Made by a program: the position numbers and the translations under genes
Shown: one piece after another, positions 1 to 11,492 of the stretch
How positions within the stretch are numbered: the stretch's first letter is position 1
Layout of the letters: every line of letters begins with the position of its first letter
Source of the DNA: Zizania palustris
Lineage: Eukaryota; Streptophyta; Magnoliopsida; Poales; Poaceae
Direction: 5' to 3'
DNA: 64,000 bases
Assembly: GCA_019279435.1 (NCBI GenBank)
Contig: JAAALK010000079.1
Span: 67,962,330 to 68,026,329 of the forward strand
The notes under the pieces: generated by a model
What the model was told of the DNA's origin: nothing
The model's input: the letters and a program-made list of their open reading frames with translations, nothing else
The model's database searches: none

Positions 1-237
1 GAAACATAAATGCAGAATCAGCAATAGAACAGGGTGCAAGTATGAAGCATAGTGGTGGCGATCTGCCGATCTGAACAGCTCAAAAGTGCATGGAATTAAA
101 TCCCTTACTTGATGTTAGAGTGTGCTGCCTGCTTTACTGCTTTATCTCTTTCTTGCAGTAGTACCCATCACTGTTAATACAGGACATGGATGAAAATGTA
201 GCAGGTGCTGATAGATCCCAGGGGAAATTCTCTATTT

Positions 238-489
238 TCACTGGAGGACCTTGCAAAATTGCAACATGAAACAGAGCATGAAGCTGTTATCACAAACAAT
301 TGATCTGCCAAATATAACCAGTGAACATATGCTAAACAGCATCTTCCCTTTGGAGTGATTATATTGTTGCCTTAGCCGTGTAGCTGCTGGATTTGCCTCA
401 GCCTCACCAGCTTGCTGCTTCCATTCAAACTGTGATGTTATAATGAGCACAAGCAGGAGGGAGATGGCAACTATTGGTCTCAGAATCAT
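238..489 (-). CDS. Putative small single-pass membrane protein, 3' part uncertain
   Basis: Reading the minus strand from an ATG at 489, the frame begins MILRPIVAISLLLVLIITSQ and continues FEWKQQAGEAEANPAATR. This is a hydrophobic N-terminal anchor (about residues 3-18) followed by a polar stretch. It resembles the start of a short plant-conserved family of unknown function that I recall only loosely. A splice-acceptor-like sequence (pyrimidine-rich then TTAG) lies about 30 bases upstream of the ATG, so the 5' UTR may contain an intron. After about residue 45 the frame loses conserved character, so a splice donor probably lies near 320-345 or 250, with later exons beyond the left edge. Function is unknown. 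It could also be a gene fragment or a chance frame. Confidence 0.35.
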   Translation of the reverse strand: MILRPIVAISLLLVLIITSQFEWKQQAGEAEANPAATRLRQQYNHSKGKMLFSICSLVIFGRSIVCDNSFMLCFMLQFCKVLQ

Positions 490-504
490 CACTCCAATCC
501 TCAA

Positions 505-1606
505 TCAGAGAACCTAAGAAAAGAGACACCATTGTTAGCTGATTAGAACTTCAATATTTTAAATTCTAAATATTTTTTTCTACAATTCATAATATCACAT
601 TTTCTATATTTTAGTCTTGACATGTTTAAGATCCAAAGTTTTTAAAACAGCCATAATTCAATAAGATGCTCTTATGATTTACCTATTGAATATCTTAAGA
701 TGCTCTTATGATTTGTCTAAGGAGAACGGCAAAAGAGCCATTTTCCCCATCGATCGAAACGACGTGCAGGCCATCTTGTGTTGTTGCGAGTTGAGTTACT
801 GACATAATCCTAACTCGTATTATTCATTCTGCGACCTTAAGACGATACGTCAACATCTTTTAGAGGTTAGAGTTTTGTAATCTGGGTCTACTGGGATTGT
901 AATCTGGGGGGACGCATGCAAGTATGCAACATGTGATTGGCAAAGCTAGCAGCGACACATGTTCTGGATTACTGTTCAGTTTTGCTTATCAAATGTTGCA
1001 AAGAGCTGAGTTCTGTCGTCTTCAAAGACAGCATGTTTTCCAACCAAAAACAGAAGTACCAAAAAATGAATCCTCAAGAGAGGAATTTGATTTTTTTTTC
1101 GCCTTAAAAAGAAGTGGCTTACTCTCAAGTGTCATTTAAAAGAGGGTTATCATAATCAAAATCAAATCTTTTGAATGGAAAATCACCAAATTTATTGACC
1201 ATTCCAGTTGGTCAGCATAAGCAGCATCGTGATATTTCTTTCCCAACTAGTTTTCCTTGCCCTCAGTGCCTGTCACGGTTAAACAACCGCGACCGTTCCC
1301 TTCGCTTCCAAATTAATCTTACGGTATTATTTCTCTTTGATTTCAAGTAGGACACCCAAACCCAAAAGATTGTACTATGTATATAGACTGTCCTGTCAAA
1401 TACGCAGGGTTTCTGTTTTTGTGGTATTCGGAGGCGGAGCAGACCTTTTTCTGCACAGAGAATACAGTTCAAAACTAGTCGACAGTTTGGCCTAAACTAC
1501 GTTAGCCTCTATGGTTTGCTAAACGCGCATATATGTCTGTCTACAGGCTTTGCAAAAGGCCCCACCTAGAACACAAGCCAAGCCTGTTGTAGACACAACC
1601 TCCTCG
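505..1606. other. Intergenic stretch between the left-edge gene and DCP1
   Basis: About 1.1 kb of AT-rich DNA. It should hold the 3' UTR of DCP1 (right side) and the promoter and 5' UTR of the left-edge gene. Short open frames here have no recognisable protein character. No transposon ends were seen. Confidence 0.5.
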
Positions 1607-4600
1607 TCAAAGTAATTGTGCCTTCAGGATCTCTCGATAGATCATATCGATGAAATCATCACTCTGCCAGAAAAAAAATAAACATTCAAGAGTAAAAACT
1701 TGGTCGACATTCCCTTGCAAAATACAAGGTTAAAATTAGGGTGTGACAAAATTGGATAGATGCCCCCACAAAATATGGATTAGATGGATGTCTTGAGGAA
1801 ATGCACTTAAAAACATGTAAGAGAAGGCTAACGGCTACTTCCTCCGGTACGCAAAAATAAGTCGTTTTGGACATGATTTCACATACCAAGGAGCAATTAA
1901 TTAGTGTGTACTTTTCCATGTTTGCCCATATTAAATATAGTGCAAGAGTAAACATAACACGAAAAACAAGAAAGAAGTAGTACTACTTGAGGGGTATAGT
2001 TGTCCAAAATGCACAATAAAATACAAAACGACTTGTTTTAACAACCTCTTGATACAAGCCTAAAACAGACTTGTTTTTGTGTACCGGAAGGAGTACCTAT
2101 GTAGCACGACCTATAGTTGATCTAGAACCAAAAACACACTAGAATCACATGGACGCAGTAAAGATGGACAGCAAATAAGCGTCACTATATACAATTAGAG
2201 TAAAATATAGTAGCAGTCCTCAAACTTGTAAGCGGGTGTCACTTAGGTCTATAAACTTCCAAAATGCATTTTGAAACCCCTAAACTTCTTAAATGTGTCG
2301 TCAAGATCCAAAATCCGACATAGAAGCCAGCTTGTACACTTATGTGGCACCATCACTTACACTGACATTGGAACCCACCTATTGTATCTCTCCCCTCCTT
2401 CATCATTGATATCTCACATCTTTCCCTAAGACCGCCATAGTATCAGCTCATTCACTGTTCACGTATGGTACGAGGGTTTGGCAAGGCTATGTGGAGAAGT
2501 GAAGGGAGGTGAAGCTAGCAGTACCAGTGGCTTTGATCTAGGTTAGCCCATATATAGCGGTGGCTCACAATGCAAGGTGGAGAGCTCAGGTGCTAATGGT
2601 GGCATTGGTTTAGTTGCTTCAGATGTAGACTAGTTTTATCTTTTCTCCTCATTTGTCTGCCATAGCACATGCATAGACTGCCCCATCAACAGCCATGTAA
2701 GCGCCCAAATGGGTATCCGACTGTTTTGGATGAAGATAACATACGTTAACAAGTTTAGGGATCTGGATCTGCATTTTACAAGTTTATGGACTGAAAACCA
2801 ACAGATTCCACTATCTAGAAAAACAGATTCAAAGACCATACCTCTGAAAGCTTCAGCATCACACCCTTCAGAATGTCTCTTGTTACCACTGGACAATAGG
2901 ACACTGCTGGAGCAAGCAATGGGAAAGGATTTGGCGGTGGAAATGGCTGCAGTAATGGCATACCACATGGTGGAGTATGGGATGTAGATGGTAGGGACAA
3001 GGGCTGGAACAAGGGAGCACTTTGAAGCTGCTGAACGGTAATGGGAGGATGAAGAGGAGGAGCACACAATGACAAAGCAGCACGAGATGTTGCCTGCAAA
3101 GATGCCATTGGAGGAAAGAATAATGGATTTGCAAGACTAGTAGGCTGGATGATAGAAGCACTACTAGATCTATGAGCATCAAGGGGCATCACAGGAACTG
3201 ATGACATTTGAGAAGGAAGACCATGCAAGTCAGGACTCTCTGATGGAATAGCAATAGATGATGAATGAGTACAGGAAGGAACCATTCCAACATATTTATT
3301 TGACTCTATTGCAGCTGATTCATCCATGGTAGCACCGACACATCCAGCTGCCTGATTCACATTTCAATAAACAAAATCTACTCTCAGGAAAACTACAAAA
3401 CAATCCTAGATTTCTAAGCATCAGAATAAAAGTGAACAATGCCACAATTTAGAAATAGAAAATTACAGCTAGGTCGAGACGGCAAATTTCCTTACCATTG
3501 GCAGAGGTGACAAGAACTTATACTCTGCATTGTTGGGTGCCATGGTAGTTGACGTTGACTGTTCTAGAGTATCCTCAGTTGAAGAAACAGCAGGTACTAC
3601 TTCTGACTCTTCAAACAAACTGAAATGGGCACAGTAAGAGAATTTCACCATAGTGTAACACCCTCAATACCTCACCAATTTCGGGCATCATTGTTCTGAG
3701 TCAAAGTGATCAACTTAACAAATTACACAACACAGTGAGTTTTTAAAGTCCCCTCTGGTTCCCTACAGTTCATTCAACTAACTCATTTTTCCTTTGAATC
3801 AGCTGGTGGCAGTTACACACAGAGCATCACCTCACACATTTTTTATTCCTGTAATTTTAAGCTTGTAATCTAAAGACTAAAGAGGCCCTCATATTGCAAA
3901 CTAGGAGAAAATTCTTTTAAACAATAATATTGGTGAAGATCGCCTGTCAAAGAATTTGTCTAGTTGTTTTAAGGGGTGAATTTGTTCAGGTTGCAACACA
4001 TGGGAGAAATACTACATTAGGTAATATTACAACATTGATCTGTCATCAATGAGCATGTAGAAATATTATATAGTTTATATTCAAACTTAAGGAGGAAATG
4101 ATTACTAGACATCAAATAAAAAATCGTCTAAAGAAAACAACAAAAATAAAGCAATAACACTTCATGTCTTATCAATTACTGCAAGCCACATTCACTCCCA
4201 AGGTGGACAGGAAATGCATGACAATTTAAAATACCTTTCAGTTGCAGAAACATCTGCCTTTTGGGGCAGTCTGGAAAATGCATTCCGTACCCTGCACCAT
4301 TGCAAGTGAGATGTATAATGCAGAAAGTATAGGCAAAATACACACATACAGTTGCAAAAAAAATAATGTTCTGCTCTTCATTTATGTCTTGTAAAACCAA
4401 GCCAGTGGATGCAAGCAAGTAACTAAAGTCAGTGGAGTAAGATTACATATAGAAACTTGCGAATTAACTAAGGCTTTAGTGGGCCTTCCATTGAATAATA
4501 ATAGGACCACATATCAGCCTGAGGATAATTGTAATTTAGTAGTTCAGTAACTCCAGTTTTCGACAAACAAATAATATATCCAACAGGGAATGTCAAAGAA

Positions 4601-6345
4601 GCCAATAAAATCAGTTTTCTTGTCTCAATCTAAACAATACCCATGGACCCACCTCTAGATGCAGGGTATCTGAGATGAACCTACTACAGATGTACTCCAC
4701 AGGTGACAGGCCAAAACAGATCAAAATAATGTTGTCAGTATGGTTTAAGGACGTATGAAAGAAATGGTAATTACCTACAAAAAACATGCGCAACCTTTTC
4801 ACATTCCTGGGGATCATAGAACCAAATTCCAATGACTTCTTCTGCAGCATTACGGTACATGATGTAAGGAACTTCTACTTCATATTCAAAACCTCCCAAG
4901 AGATCTTCAGTATGATTTTCTGTTCATAGGAGGAAATGAGGAAGGCAAGATAATCTGCATAGTCAGTTGTCATACAATCATACAAAGTAAGCAGAAACCA
5001 AAGATAAATCACAAAATCACATAGATAGGATATAGAGGTGATGTTTCAAGACCAAAAGCACAATTTAGTACAATTTTCTAGTAAGTCAACTTTGTACCAT
5101 TTATGGAATGCACCTATTTTCAACTATTGATTACTTAGAGTGCATACAAGTGTTATCCAGCATGGATATGTTTGATAGACAAACAGAAGATAGCTTATTT
5201 TTCACAAGAGGCTAGAAACAAAGACATTTTATATCAAAATTAGTGTACACATTGATTCAAAGAACAGATAGCTCCGATTATCTAGGAAGTCTTTGGGTAT
5301 CTTATGGTTAACTAGGATGATCTTGTACAAGCCACAAGCATGTCATATCCAATGATGTAGACATGAAAAAAATACCTGTATTTCGGCGATTCATGACAAC
5401 AAACTGAAACCTGGGTTGAGTGTTTCTGAAAGAATAAAAACTTGGCAGTTAAAATGCAAATAATAATTTTAGACAACTGACAGATGCACATTCATCAGGA
5501 GAATACAAAAGGTCTTCTGGCCTTAAGTATTAATTATTAAATAGTGTCAATGTTTTCTTGAACCTTATCCAAATCCAAAGTATTCTACGTTAGCTATAGG
5601 TTATCAGAAGGCAATCTCCCTGTGATGTCAGAAATATGAATCACTGTATTTATAGGTAACCAGCAGCAACAGATTAGTAACTCTATTCACTTCTGTAAAA
5701 TTGACACAGTAAATATCTCAGAAGCAGCAACAAGTAACAACACTTCCCCTAGCAATCGGACCCTAATACTCTTTGATATGCAGGGAATTGCTGAATCACA
5801 CAAAATCGCAGACAAGGACCCAAACACGATGCCATTTTCGATTCTCCTGTCTAAGATTTCAAAACTTCAGCATTCAAGCAATCAAATCAGCAGCGAACAA
5901 GTAGTTTATGAGAATCGTGCAACGGTGCAAGCATCCACCAAACAATCCCACCCATGCTAATCCACAGAACGGCCACTGGCTAGGGTGAGTGCGCAAACCT
6001 CTTGACGACGAAGAGAGAACCCTCCACAGCCTTCCGGCTCTGCAGAAACGAGCGCACGTGAGCCCATAAGCACAGAAACGAAGTAGAGTAGGGGCTTGGC
6101 GGAGAGCGCGGGAGGGAAGCGCAGTACTGTAGTAGTAGGAGTACCCATTGGGATGTGAGAATGTCGAAGCTGTAAAGGACGACGTGCGCGGCGGTGATGA
6201 CGATGTCGGCGACGGCGGGGTCGAGGCGCCTCAGCACGGTGAGGTTGAGCATCCGCGTGCCCTCTTTGTCCGCCACCAGGTTCGGCGTCACCTTCGACAG
6301 CCTCCTCCAGCCGCAGTCTCCTCCTCCGCTTCCGCCCCGCGCCAT
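1607..6345 (-). CDS. DCP1: mRNA-decapping enzyme subunit DCP1, 8 exons
   Basis: DCP1 activates the DCP2 decapping enzyme in cytoplasmic P-bodies during 5'-3' mRNA decay. Exons, in transcript order: 6345-6145, 6039-5999, 5425-5376, 4919-4775, 4291-4235, 3619-3496, 3351-2842 and 1663-1607. All introns are GT-AG and all phases match, giving 394 residues. The EVH1-like domain spans about residues 18-150: exon 1 carries RMLNLTVLRRLDP and ITAAHVVLYSFDI, exon 2 VEGSLFVVKR, exon 3 RFQFVVMNRRNT, and exon 4 GGFEYEVEVPYIMYRN and GIWFYDPQECEKVAHVF. A Ser/Pro-rich linker follows (about 206-360). The C-terminal trimerisation helix is split: VVTRDILKGVMLKLSE ends exon 7, and SDDFIDMIYREILKAQLL plus the stop forms the 57-base last exon. 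The start is the first ATG of the domain frame. The last intron holds two small transposons. Confidence 0.93.
1838..2093. mobile_element. Stowaway-like MITE in the last DCP1 intron
   Basis: The left end reads CTTCCTCCGGTACGCAAAAA. The reverse complement of the right end reads CTCCTTCCGGTACACAAAAA. Both are bounded by TA dinucleotides (1836-1837 and 2094-2095). About 256 bp, AT-rich, no coding capacity. The TA duplication and the CTYCCTCCGGTAC-type end fit Tc1/mariner-derived Stowaway MITEs. Confidence 0.6.
2215..2795. mobile_element. Terminal-inverted-repeat element in the last DCP1 intron
   Basis: Imperfect inverted repeats of about 50 bp lie near both ends. The left arm contains GTCTATAAACTTCCAAAATG and CCCCTAAACTTCTTAAATG. 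The reverse complement of the right arm contains GTCCATAAACTTGTAAAATG and CCCTAAACTTGTTAACG. No transposase frame is present, so it is a non-autonomous DNA element. The outer limits and target duplication were not resolved. Confidence 0.5.
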
Positions 6346-7693
6346 GGCCGCGCCCTCGACCTCCCCACGAGAAACCCTAGCAATCGCGCGCGGGATTTGT
6401 TTCTACGAACCGGATTTTTGAGCGAGGAGGTGATCAGATGGTGATGACCCGACCAACCAAGACCAAGAGTATGATTTATGAATGCGCGCCGTCTGGTTGA
6501 AGTGGGAGAGCTCTCGCCTTTGCTTCGCCGCGCGCCCTGGGCCCACCCGCCAGCGACCTCTAGCCACGCCAGCTGTCCTAGCCCTGTTTGGGACATTTTG
6601 GTAGAGTCTAGAGAATGTGTCCCTTCTAAAATTTCAAATTTTTGTTTAAAATTGTGAAATCAATCGAGAAGTTTGAAAATAAACTAGTATATACAACTAT
6701 GCAAGCTATATAATTTAGTTCCATATATTCTTGTTAGCGATATACACTAGCTATTTTTTGAATTATAAGCTACCCAAATAGAGTAAATCCAATGCCACTA
6801 AATACAATTGTCATACATCGAATACCCAGTCCATAAGGCTTACCATTAGTAACACCCATAAAGCTTATCATCAGTAACCGGATATTTAGATGTTAAAATT
6901 GGTCTCGTAAAACAACAAAGTTAAACTTCTTTATTTTTATCAAGTTTAATTAAAAATATATTAATATTTGCATTTATCAAATTATATACGATATTAAAAC
7001 ATATTTATTGATCGATTTAATAAAATTGTTTTGATGTTATAGTTATTGATATAATTTCAATAAAATTATTTGAAATTTAAAAATGAATTAGACGATATAT
7101 AATACGTAACAGGTACATTATTTTATTTAGAGGCCGGGTATATTATATATCGCTCCTTTAATCTAACAGTTCAGATTTACTCACCGCTACGACTTCCAAA
7201 ATCCAATTTCAGTAAAGAAATATAAAAATAAAATTACTACAACCACGAAAACCAATCATCAATTAGAGCAACAGTTAAAAAATTATATTTTAAGTATTAT
7301 AGGTATTAAAAACTATTTATTCGTAAGAGCAGTGTCTATTTATCAACAAACCGAACAAAACTGTAACATGACTTTTTTACTAGAGGACCGCAACACTAGG
7401 AATTTGACAATAATTAATTAGACCTCCTTTGAAATAGAGTATTTTTAAAATAACTATAAAGAATGTAGTTGAGTTACTATGAAAATCATTTAAAATACCA
7501 GGGATCACTAGCAGGTTTAGAAAAAAACTCTACAAGTGACAACAATGAGTAGCCGGTAGGGAACACTCGTGAATCGTGATATCTGTAGACGGATTCTAAG
7601 CTACATATGTTTGGTGCAAGCTTAGGATTAAGAAATATGAATACAATGTACAATGACAAACAGGCAAGGAAAAACTGACGGTGATACAGTAAC
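6346..7693. other. Intergenic: DCP1 promoter and CYP59 3' flank
   Basis: The first 250 bases are GC-rich and fit a DCP1 5' UTR and core promoter. The rest is very AT-rich. A stretch at about 6890-7110 (runs such as TTGATCGATTTAATAAAATT) resembles AT-rich DNA also seen near 29215-29420 and 32490-32690 and may be a degenerate MITE. No gene seen. Confidence 0.4.
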
Positions 7694-10600
7694 CTATCTA
7701 TCATTTCTGTGGCTTCTTTCCCTGTTCTTGCTTGTCTCACGGTCATCTCTTCTATGCCTACCAGCATCTGGGCTGCTTTTCCTGTTATCACTTCCGTCTC
7801 TCTTGTGGTGGCCGCTCATTCCATGGACATCATTTTTCCTGTCTCCTCGCTCACCATCATATTTATCCCTACCATATCGACTACCTCCTGATTGTCGTCT
7901 GTGGTCTTCATCGTCATCCCTGTACTTGCTCCAGCTCTGCTGCTTGCTGTAGCCACGATCATCGTATCTGCTAGAGCTTCTATCAGCAGATCTATTGTAA
8001 CGGTGGTCATCGTACTTCCGACTCCCTCTGCCCCTATCATCTTTATCTTCCTTACCATTCTCATCACCGTGAGTTCTCTCTTGGCTAATTCCATGACTCC
8101 CTCTGCCCCTATCATCTTCTTTACCATTCTCATCACCGTGAGTTCTCTCCTGGCTAATTTTATCATGCCCACCTCGAGGTGGCAAGCCTGATCTCTGACC
8201 ATCTATTCTTTGGATCTTTCTTCGGTCACCACTTCCACGGCCTTGCTGATCAGCACCATCTTCATCAAAGACAAGATCATAGCTGCAAAATAAGGGCAGA
8301 TTGTCAGAGAATGAATCGATACAAAAAAAAAAACTTGAGGTGGGGGTGGAGAATGACCTTCGACGGTTATTCCCGCCACGCTGAGTGTTTTCATCTTTCA
8401 GGACATAACTTGGGCCTTTGTTTTTTTGCTCAATTCCCTGGTCACAATCTCTGGCTAGGTGATCAGGTGCGCCACACTTGAAGCACCCATCTGCAATGAG
8501 GAAGAATAGCATCATATAGTTTTCATTTGAGGATTATTAAATCATGTTTGAATAATAAATAATTAAATAAAACATTTTATTTGTGAAGCAATTTAATAAA
8601 CAACGCAAGCCATGAAATCTTCTGGAATTAATTCTAACTCCCACATGATAAAAATTAAAATGTCTCAAATAATTATATTTGATATAGAGTTGAGTCCAGT
8701 TCTCTAAAACTAAGCAATGAAGTGGGCAGACTGCGTATAATACCTTCCATCTTCCTAGTACCTAGAGATCACTGGGCTTGATATAATTAACCTTGAGATA
8801 AAACGAATTTGCTGCTTGTAAACTTGTTTGATAAATCATATATTTTTCTACAGAAAATTGGTATTTCGTGGTTTAATATTCTCACAGAGTTGTACAAGTT
8901 ACTCTACTAGAGGAATGTTCTTAAAGCAGTACAACCACTCAGGTGCATTGTCTAGTTCATAGTGCAAGGACTAAAGAATGGTGTGCCTGCTTTTTTATCA
9001 AACGGACAGGCGAGCTGTGTCATTTCATAACTCATTTAAGAAGAGAATAGAACCAAGTACAACAAAACACCCACTCAATCTTCACCCAAAAACACAACAC
9101 ACCACTCAAACCAACAAAACATTAAAAACACCACCAACTAAAAGAGAGTGACTCCGACTCTGTCTTGAAAGAGCTATCTAGCCAAAAGATCACAGAGGTC
9201 TTTAGCACCAGCAGCACCCCAGATTTCCCCCTCACAAGCCACAGTCCTGACCAGTAAGAAAACTTCTGTACAAGGCTATCTATAGTTGATCGCATTTTAC
9301 ATAAACAAAGAATTCAACAATCCAAGTTTCAAACTTTCTAGCAAATGATGATGCTAAGTCTGTTTATTATTTGACAAAATCTGAGGTGTATGAAGTTAGT
9401 GGTTTAGCCAAAAGTTTACTAAATAAAGATTCATCTTAATAAGGTCATGAAAATAATATGGTGCAGTTTATAATTTTACCTTTATTTGCATTCCTTTTGC
9501 TTTGTCTGAACTGGCCCCACAGTTTTGAAACACTTTGACTAAAGTCAACGTGTATTCTTCGATCATCAATCAAACAATTGTCCATCTACAAGCATATCAA
9601 AAGCAATGCTCCCATGAAAACACTAGTAGAATAAATACTTAAATGCAATTATACAAACTTATAATCAATTTAGCATCATTGCAGGGCCAAATTGAACCTT
9701 AAAGAATACTGAAAGTTTTATCTGCAATTGTAAAGAGGAATTTGGGCAACTAACCTTAAAGAATGCACGTTCGCAAGCCTCCTTTGTCTCAAATTCTATA
9801 AAACACAAAGATATTTTTAGCATTTTATTACAACAATCAGCTCTTGCCAGTTAATCCAGATGGCATGGTTGTCACGGCGCCCCGGCGAACCCAGTCGCCA
9901 GCGAACCGACTGGACACCTAGGCGCCTAGGCGACCAAAAATTGGCATAGCATACAGGATAACAGGATTCACACACGGCCCAGAAGATCAGGCCCAACTCC
10001 CCGCACCCTACACGCACGGCCCAGAAGATTCACGCACTGGCCGCTATAAAAGGGCTCGCAACATACACGCACCTTGGCCACCCCCCGCCTCCTCCTCCTC
10101 CTCCTCCGGTTTCCTCCCCTCTCGTCGGTAGACTGCCTGCTCCTGCCTGCTTGCTGCTGCTGCGGCGAGGGGGCAGGGGAGGGGGAAGCAGACAACGGAG
10201 GGGAAGCAGAGGCAGCCAAGCGGCCGGCGGCGCAAGGGGAAGCAGAGCCGCGGCCGGCGGCGCAAGGGACAGAGGCAGGCGGCGGCGCAACTCGCAAGGG
10301 GAGGGGAAGCAGTGGTGGCCGGGCGGCCGGCGGCGCAAGGAGAAGCAGATCCGAAAGTCCAATCTGGGCCTGGACCACGCCTTAGACACTACCTGTGAAG
10401 CTCGGATACTTCAAAAAACCCACGTACCCGTATCGGATTCGTCTCCGGATACGGATACGTATCGGATACGTCCGGATACGTATCCGGTGCGTATCCGGTA
10501 TTTTTTAATTTTCCAAATAATTAAAATAATTCCGATACGTATCGGACACCGTAGGATACGCGAAACAGGGAAGATTTCCCCCGACGCCCGACGCCCGACG

Positions 10601-11454
10601 CCCGACGCCCGCGACTTACCAGTGTGCCCTAACTCGCCTGCACCCAAGCTCGAGTCAGTACTCGAGAGCGCCGCCAGTCGCCGCCGGCCGCCGCCGCGCT
10701 CCCTCTCTCTCGTGCCACATCCCATCTCCCCGTGCCGCTGTGGCTTGGGGTCTGGAGCCGCTGCCAGAGCTTGGTATCTTGGGGGCTGCCGGGCTAGGGC
10801 CGCCGCACTCCTCCGGGCAGTGAGCAGCACCCGAGCGAGCACCCGAGAGTAGATCTGGGCACCCGAGAGTAGGTCTGGGCATCTGGCCACCGATGGTCCG
10901 CTGCAGCTCCCCATTCCTCCATCTGCAGCACTGCATCAGCCTTTGTTCTGTTCGAGGCTTCGAGCAGTGAGCAGGACTACAGGAGCCAGGAGCAACCGAG
11001 GCAACGAGTAGTGAACAGGCGAGCAATGAGCACTGAGCAGGAGGAGGCCAAAAGCAGGTTATATTTTATTCTGTACTTCTGTTCAGTTCGGCTGTTGCTT
11101 CATTTATTTTTTCTTTGTACATCGTGCAATACTAAATGTGATAGTGATGTGTTGTTTAGTGAATAATTGCGGTGTTTTACTTGTTTGTGTGATTGTGTTA
11201 ATGTTGAATTTGCTGATGGATAGTAATATTGAATTCATTTTATTATGTTTCTGTGGTGTTAAATACAATAATGTAGTTGCATAAATTTTTTTGACATTGT
11301 ACATTTTGGCTGTTGGTATACGTTGGAATTCTGTCAAGCATCAACATCTGGTTGTTTACAAACACATGAACTTGCATGCTTGCACATGCATGTAATTCTG
11401 TGCAATAACAACACTTTTTCTGCCGAGGCAAGATATTGTGGTTAGTTCTGCCTA

Positions 11455-11492
<38 letters not shown>

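Noticed and set aside
10030..10914. Pro/Arg/Ala-rich frames of 100-230 codons
   Set aside because: They lie inside the nested hAT-like elements, overlap on both strands and show only compositional bias.
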